Source: Rhodococcus sp. H36-A4
GTDB taxonomy: Bacteria; Actinomycetota; Actinomycetes; Mycobacteriales; Mycobacteriaceae
NCBI RefSeq assembly: GCF_027158005.1
Contig: NZ_JAPVLQ010000002.1
Location: forward strand, 372,001 to 436,000
Direction: 5' to 3'
DNA length: 64,000 nucleotides
The translations under genes were made by a program, and so were the position numbers. The notes beneath the pieces are model-generated. The model saw only the letters and a program-made list of their open reading frames with translations. It made no database searches and had not been told where the DNA came from. Position 1 is the first letter of the stretch. Every line of letters begins with the position of its first letter. This document shows, in pieces, positions 59,235-64,000 of the stretch.

Positions 59235-60394
59235 GCGGCGCGAGGTGTGGGGTGCCCGCCCATGCGGTCGAGGTGGCTCTCCACGTCGTCGAGGAAACCC
59301 GGAACGAATCGAAGGTTGCCCATTTTCGCGCGCTTGAGGAAGCCCGCGGTGGCCCTGGCGGACAGCAGCCGAGAGTCGTCGAGGAAGTCGCTGAGATTCT
59401 CGTACGGCTCGTGCACCGGCCAGGTGGTTCGGTGGACTCGGAACGAAGAGCCGTTGCGTCCCCAGGCGGCCGTCGGCCAAGCCTGCCCAGGTAGAAGCGG
59501 GGTGTCCTCGGAATCGTCGTGCGGCTCCGGCCGATCCAGCTGCGAGGCGACCCACGACGCCATCCGCACACTGACCGCGTTGCCGACGAGCTTCCACCGA
59601 TGGCCGGCCCGTACCCCAGGCAGCGACAGCGCGGGCGCCGTCCAATCGGGGTCGAAGCCCTGCAGGCGCTCGGCGCCGATGATGCCCGGCGTCACGATCT
59701 CCCCAGACGGCAACCGGATGGCAGGTGGACTGGCGATGCCGATCGAAGATCCGCCCTTGAGCGTCGGGACGGCATTGATCGCCCAACCGAGCCCACGGGT
59801 GCCCTCGGTCCAGTAGAAACCACACGGCTGCTCACTCGGGTCGCCCTCGGGCACGGGACCGGCGTCCTGACCGAACAGCACCTCTCGCGGATCCTCGGTG
59901 CGCGAGGCCAGCATCAAAACACGCTGGCGCCGCTGCGGAAGCCCGAACGACCGAGCGTCGACGACGCGGTAGGCCCACATGTAGCCGAGATCGGACAACG
60001 CATCGGTGATGTGACGCATTGCCGCACCCCGGCTCAGTTGCAGCATGAAGGGGACATTTTCGATCAGGAGCCAACGCGGACCGTTGCGTCGTTTGACGAG
60101 CCGAAATACTTCGTCGACGAGCCCGGAACGAGACCCGGTGATACCCGCAGTCCGGCCGGCCTGAGACAGGTCCTGGCAAGGGAATCCCGCCGCGACCAAC
60201 TCGGTGCCCGAAGGTAACGATCGCAACTTCGTCACGTCACCGTGCACTGGAGTATCGGGGAATCGAGCCCCGAGAACGGCCTGTGCCCCCGGGTCGATCT
60301 CGCACAGTAGTTCGGTCGACCACCCTTGCTCCGAAAGCCCCAACTCGAGCCCGCCGATCCCGGCGAACAGCCCGACCATCGATCGTGAACTCAC
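59231..60394 (-). CDS. DNA (cytosine-5-)-methyltransferase
   Basis: A 387-residue C5 methylase. Motif I is GLFAGIGGLELGL (8-20), the catalytic Cys73 lies in AAGFPCQDLSQAG, motif VI is ENVPF (112-116), motif VIII is FGLPQRRQRVLML and motif X GNAVSVRMA. The target-recognition region lies between about 190 and 275. GTG 60394 follows AGAAGGG; GTG 60400 and ATG 60379 are alternatives. It is the first gene of a methylase-endonuclease-Vsr operon. Confidence 0.92.
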   Translation of the reverse strand: MSSRSMVGLFAGIGGLELGLSEQGWSTELLCEIDPGAQAVLGARFPDTPVHGDVTKLRSLPSGTELVAAGFPCQDLSQAGRTAGITGSRSGLVDEVFRLVKRRNGPRWLLIENVPFMLQLSRGAAMRHITDALSDLGYMWAYRVVDARSFGLPQRRQRVLMLASRTEDPREVLFGQDAGPVPEGDPSEQPCGFYWTEGTRGLGWAINAVPTLKGGSSIGIASPPAIRLPSGEIVTPGIIGAERLQGFDPDWTAPALSLPGVRAGHRWKLVGNAVSVRMASWVASQLDRPEPHDDSEDTPLLPGQAWPTAAWGRNGSSFRVHRTTWPVHEPYENLSDFLDDSRLLSARATAGFLKRAKMGNLRFVPGFLDDVESHLDRMGGHPTPRAA

Positions 60395-60544
60395 GGGCAC
60401 CCTTCTGTGGCTACTGGAACTGATCGAGAACAAAATTCATACAGAAGGTTACTCGAGACCTCCGACAGGTTAGGCCAGGCGCACGGTAAGGCGTACGAGG
60501 TCCCCGGCCGCGGAATGTGGCGGCCCGAAAATCGGTTGGTCGAA

Positions 60545-60578
60545 GGACTGTGGAGTGAAACCATTCCTCCAACAGTCC
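60545..60578 (+). promoter_or_regulatory. Dyad in the leader of the ABC exporter operon
   Basis: GGACTGT (60545-60551) pairs with ACAGTCC (60572-60578), and GGAG with CTCC inside, with a one-base bulge. It ends just before the AAGGAG ribosome-binding site (near 60580). It could be an operator or a leader hairpin. Confidence 0.4.
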
Positions 60579-60592
60579 GAAGGAGTTTCGCA

Positions 60593-62398
60593 GTGTCCAC
60601 GAGTGTGCTCGAGCCCGAGGTAGGGACGGTCCAGTCGTCGTCCTCGATTCCTGACGAACGCAGTTCGTTGGCCCGCTTTCTGCCGTTCATCGCACCGTAT
60701 CGGTGGTACTTTTTCGTCTCGATTGCGGTGTCGTTGGTGGCGACTCTCACTGGATTGGCGATTCCACTGGTGATCCAGGGCATTATCGACGGCCCCATCA
60801 CCGAGGGCAACGTGGCGGGCGTGTGGCGGCCTGCGGCATTGATCCTGCTGCTGGGCACCATCGATGCCGTGGGGATCTGGATTCGGCGCTATCTGGTGTC
60901 GGGGCCGTCGAGTCAGTTCGAAATTTCTGCACGGGCAACCGTCTTCGAGAAGTTGCAGCGGCTGTCGGTGTCCGCGCACGAAGGCTGGGAGTCCGGCCAG
61001 TTGCTCTCTCGCGCGATAGCGGACCTGTCGGCACTGAGACGGTTCGTCGCCTTCATCGGCCCCTTTTTGATCATCAACACGGTGACGCTGGTCGTCGGGC
61101 TGGGCGTTCTGTTCGTGCAGTCCTGGCAGCTCGGTCTCATCATGGCCGTGACAGCTGTTCCCCTGGTGATCATCTGCGCGCGGTTCGAGTCGCTCTATCG
61201 CGTTCTCGCGCGCGATGCGCAGGATCAGGCAGGCGACGTCACGACAACCGTCGAGGAATCCATTCAGGGCATCCGGGTGCTCAAGGCGTTCGGCCGGAGC
61301 GCGCATCTGGGTCGTCGGTTCCTTTCCGAAGCGGCGACGCTGCGGGGCACCGAACTGCGGAAAGTTCGATATCTCGCGATCTTGTGGTCGCTGATCGTCG
61401 GCATCCCTCCGCTCGGAATCGGGTTGATGCTCGCGTTCGGTACCTACTCGATCGTGGCGGGCACGATGACAGCAGGAATGTTGGTCGCTTCGATGGCCAT
61501 CGTGTCTTTTCTGCTGTGGCCGATCGAATCCTTCGGATTCCTGCTCGCCGAGCTGAACAATGCACGCACGGCCGCAGATCGCTACTGGGAAATCATGGAC
61601 ACACCCGAGACGATCGGCGAACCTGTTGCGCCGGTGCCGCTTCCGAAGGACCTGCACGGGGCGTTGGCGTTCCATGGCGTCGGTTTCACGTTTCCCGACG
61701 CGTCGGCACCGCTGCTGACCGATGTCGATTTCCGGATCGAACCGGGTGAGACGGTCGCGCTCGTCGGGGTGACTGGTAGTGGGAAGACTGCGCTGACCAA
61801 TCTGGTGCCGCGACTGTACGACGTGACCGCGGGTGCGATCACCATCGACGGTATCGACATCAGGACGTTGGCACTCGAGGACCTGCGGTCGGTGGTGTCG
61901 GTGGCGTTCGAGGATCCGGTCCTGTTCTCGGCGAGCGTGCGCGAGAACATTGCGCTCGGCCGGCCGGGCGCATCGGATGTCGACGTCGAGGAAGCGTTGC
62001 AGATCGCTCATGCCGTCGAGTTCGTGGATCAGCTGCCCTGGGGGCTGGACACTCGAATCGGGGAACAGGGAATGAGCCTGTCCGGTGGGCAGCGTCAGCG
62101 ATTGGCCCTGGCGCGTGCGGTGCTCGGCAAACCGCGAATTCTGGTCCTCGACGACCCACTTTCGGCCCTGGACGTCAACACCGAGGCTTTGGTCCAACAC
62201 GATCTACGGCGCGTCCTGACTCATTCCACGACGCTGCTGGTCGCGCATCGGCCGTCGACTGCGGCGCTCGCGGATCGAGTGCTGTATCTGGAGAACGGAA
62301 GAATTGTGGAACAGGGAACGCACGAGCGCCTTCTGGCGTCGTCGCCGAAGTACCGCCACGTGATGGGTTCGATCGAAGCGGGATCTGTCGATGGCTGA
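60593..62398 (+). CDS. Heterodimeric ABC exporter, subunit with degenerate ATP site
   Basis: A 601-residue half-transporter: six helices (about 25-310) then an ATPase domain. Walker A is GVTGSGKT and the signature LSGGQRQRLALARA. Walker B ends DDPLSALD, so the catalytic Glu is Asp; the Q-loop reads AFEDP instead of xxQxx. Such changes define the non-catalytic half of heterodimeric exporters of the TmrAB/BmrCD type. GTG 60593 follows AAGGAG. Its stop overlaps the next gene's ATG by eight bases. Confidence 0.9.
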   Translation: MSTSVLEPEVGTVQSSSSIPDERSSLARFLPFIAPYRWYFFVSIAVSLVATLTGLAIPLVIQGIIDGPITEGNVAGVWRPAALILLLGTIDAVGIWIRRYLVSGPSSQFEISARATVFEKLQRLSVSAHEGWESGQLLSRAIADLSALRRFVAFIGPFLIINTVTLVVGLGVLFVQSWQLGLIMAVTAVPLVIICARFESLYRVLARDAQDQAGDVTTTVEESIQGIRVLKAFGRSAHLGRRFLSEAATLRGTELRKVRYLAILWSLIVGIPPLGIGLMLAFGTYSIVAGTMTAGMLVASMAIVSFLLWPIESFGFLLAELNNARTAADRYWEIMDTPETIGEPVAPVPLPKDLHGALAFHGVGFTFPDASAPLLTDVDFRIEPGETVALVGVTGSGKTALTNLVPRLYDVTAGAITIDGIDIRTLALEDLRSVVSVAFEDPVLFSASVRENIALGRPGASDVDVEEALQIAHAVEFVDQLPWGLDTRIGEQGMSLSGGQRQRLALARAVLGKPRILVLDDPLSALDVNTEALVQHDLRRVLTHSTTLLVAHRPSTAALADRVLYLENGRIVEQGTHERLLASSPKYRHVMGSIEAGSVDG

Positions 62399-64000
62399 GC
62401 AGCAGCAAGTCGGTGATTGGCGCGGCGTCGGCAACGAGGATTCCGATGTCGATTCGACGGGAAACCTGGTTCTGGCGGCGAGGTCTCGTCGACTGTTGGC
62501 GTCGTTGGTTCGCCCGTACAAGAAGCAGGCGCTGCTGGCGCTGGCGGTCATCATCGTGGACAACCTGGCGTTCGTCGCCGGTCCTCTGTTCATCGCGTAC
62601 GCGCTCGACAACGGTATCTCCGCTGCACAGGACGGTCGCTGGATGCCGCTGGTGTGGACGGTGCTGGGGTACATCGGATTCGGTGTTCTCGGTGCGATCA
62701 CCACATATACGTTCCTGATCGTGTCCGGGCGGCTCAGTCAGGCGATTCTGTTCGATCTTCGTAAACGAGTGTTCGGGCACGCGCAGCAGCTGAGCTTGTC
62801 GTTCCACGAGAAGTACACCTCTGGCCGGCTCATATCGCGATTGACCAGCGATGTGGAATCGCTGCAGACGTTGCTCGAAAGTGCCTTGAACGACGCCTTG
62901 TCCGCAGTTCTGTCGATCGTCACCATCGCGGTCATTCTGGTGTATCTCGATGTGCCGCTTGCACTTGTGGTCCTGGCAGGCTTCGTTCCGCTGGTTCTGG
63001 TGACGCGGTGGTCGCAGCGCAGGCAGCGCACCGGATATCGACGCACACGGGTAGCGATCGCGAAGGTCGTCGTTCATTTCGTCGAGTCGATGGGTGGCAT
63101 TCGCGCGGTGCAGGTCTTCCGCCGGGAGCAGCGCAACGATGCGATCCTCGAGGTCGAGGACAGTGAATACCGAGACGCGACGACGGCCGCGTTGCGCGGA
63201 ATGGCGAGCTACACCGGCATCGTTCGGTGGATCGGCAATCTCTCGCTCGTGATCATCGTGGTGTTCGGCAGTTACCGAGTGATCAATGGACACATGGATA
63301 TCGGCGTGCTCGCCGCCTACGTGCTGTATCTGCGCCGCTTCTACGGACCGTTGGACGAATTGGCGCAGGTGTTCAACTCGTATCAGTCCGCTGCGGCCGC
63401 ACTCGAGAAGATCTCCGGAGTGCTCGAGGAGGAGCCGTCGGTGCCGACGCCGAAAGATCCGGTGTTGCTCCGCTCTGCCCAGGGAGACATCGACTTCGAC
63501 CATGTTCGGTTCGCGTACAACACGGACCGCGTGGTGCTGCCGGAATTCTCGTTGCACGTACCGGCTGGCCAGGTCGTGGCGATGGTCGGCGCAACCGGTG
63601 CAGGAAAGTCGACTCTCGCAAAGCTTCTCGCACGCTTCTACGATCCGACGGAGGGTACGGTCAGCCTCGACGGAGTGGACCTACGCAGACTCGACGACGA
63701 GAACATGCGCGAGCACATCGTCATGGTGACCCAGGAGTCGTTCCTCTTCTCCGGCTCGGTCGCCGACAACATCAGACTCGGCAGGCCCAGCGCCACCGAC
63801 GAGGATGTGCGAGCAGCTGCGGATGCCGTCGGGCTCACGGAGTTCATCGCCACACTTCCCGACGGAATCGACACCGACGTCCGCAAACGAGGGGGCAGGC
63901 TCAGTTCGGGGCAGCGGCAACTCGTCGCGTTCGCCCGAGTGTTCCTCGCCGAGCCAGCGGTGATCGTCCTCGACGAGGCGACCTCGAGCCTCGACATCCC
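62391..64000 (+). CDS. Heterodimeric ABC exporter, catalytic subunit (cut by window end)
   Basis: At least 536 residues from ATG 62391, still open at the window end. Helices run from about 47 to 330. The ATPase domain has Walker A GATGAGKST, Q-loop VTQES, signature LSSGQRQLVAF and Walker B VIVLDEATSSLD with a normal Glu. It is the active partner of the upstream degenerate subunit. The pair probably exports lipids or hydrophobic drugs. Confidence 0.9.
   Translation, partial: MAEQQQVGDWRGVGNEDSDVDSTGNLVLAARSRRLLASLVRPYKKQALLALAVIIVDNLAFVAGPLFIAYALDNGISAAQDGRWMPLVWTVLGYIGFGVLGAITTYTFLIVSGRLSQAILFDLRKRVFGHAQQLSLSFHEKYTSGRLISRLTSDVESLQTLLESALNDALSAVLSIVTIAVILVYLDVPLALVVLAGFVPLVLVTRWSQRRQRTGYRRTRVAIAKVVVHFVESMGGIRAVQVFRREQRNDAILEVEDSEYRDATTAALRGMASYTGIVRWIGNLSLVIIVVFGSYRVINGHMDIGVLAAYVLYLRRFYGPLDELAQVFNSYQSAAAALEKISGVLEEEPSVPTPKDPVLLRSAQGDIDFDHVRFAYNTDRVVLPEFSLHVPAGQVVAMVGATGAGKSTLAKLLARFYDPTEGTVSLDGVDLRRLDDENMREHIVMVTQESFLFSGSVADNIRLGRPSATDEDVRAAADAVGLTEFIATLPDGIDTDVRKRGGRLSSGQRQLVAFARVFLAEPAVIVLDEATSSLDI

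Noticed and set aside
60470..63557. Two long minus-strand frames opposite the ABC exporter genes
   Set aside because: Arg/Gln/His/Asp-rich products with no domains; they mirror the strong third-position GC of the real plus-strand genes.

Overview
The window is high-GC actinobacterial chromosome, most likely from a mycolic-acid-containing Rhodococcus-type member of the Mycobacteriales. The signs are GTG starts and four-base start/stop overlaps, a mycothiol-type maleylpyruvate isomerase fold protein, a 279-residue Rv0183-type monoacylglycerol lipase, an AlkB alkane hydroxylase, a PrsW protein with a DUF2510-like N-terminus, and SOS boxes of the TCGAAC-N4-GTTCGA type. This placement is an inference from gene content. 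No rRNA, CRISPR array, transposase or phage structural gene is present.

Layout. 1-3.4 kb: SnoaL-like protein, secreted metallophosphoesterase, IclR regulator. 3.5-7.5 kb: a four-gene catabolic operon (isocitrate-lyase-superfamily lyase, LeuC-like and LeuD-like hydratase subunits, MHS-type transporter) behind a TTGACA promoter and an 18-bp palindromic operator, divergent from iclR. 7.5-15.7 kb: DUF72 protein, aldo-keto reductase, an SOS-boxed operon of a small Cys/His protein and a small alarmone synthetase, a DoxX-like protein, a SNF2 helicase with a histone-H1-like tail, a lactate-monooxygenase-type enzyme and a GH13 enzyme. 15.8-18 kb: a TPP riboswitch ahead of an SDR and an NtaA-type flavin monooxygenase. 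18-31 kb: DUF4185 protein, several alpha/beta hydrolases, a stand-alone LeuA regulatory-domain protein with a structured leader, an AAA ATPase, AlkB, monoacylglycerol lipase, dienelactone hydrolase plus amidohydrolase, quinone reductase, ABC1 kinase, DUF998 protein and a methyltransferase.

30.9-31.05 kb: initiator tRNA-fMet with a strong terminator. 31-42 kb: Lon-N protein, alpha/beta hydrolase, a single-module adenylation-carrier-thioesterase synthetase, a MacB/FtsX-type ABC transporter, an endonuclease IV gene interrupted by an amber codon, a half condensation domain, a DUF309 protein and a Bcr/CflA exporter. 42-48 kb: SnoaL-like protein, aldo-keto reductase, AlkA-type glycosylase, YhdH-type reductase, RNase HI, and a luciferase-like oxidoreductase plus MarR. 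48-51.1 kb: a block bounded by two near-identical 77-nt hairpin repeats and holding a PrsW protease, a lipoprotein and a small membrane protein. 51-57.9 kb: AFG1/ZapE-like ATPase and TetR sharing an operator, then mixed metabolic genes including a fused dihydroxyacetone kinase. 58-60.4 kb: a type II restriction-modification cassette with a Vsr nuclease. 60.6-64 kb: a heterodimeric ABC exporter, the second half running off the window.

Most of the sequence is ordinary soil-actinobacterial metabolism. The strongest unexplained signals are the TPP-riboswitch-controlled oxidoreductase pair, the SOS box ahead of an alarmone synthetase, the hydratase/lyase operon with an altered substrate loop, the amber-interrupted nfo gene, and the hairpin repeats whose stem differences keep G-U pairing.
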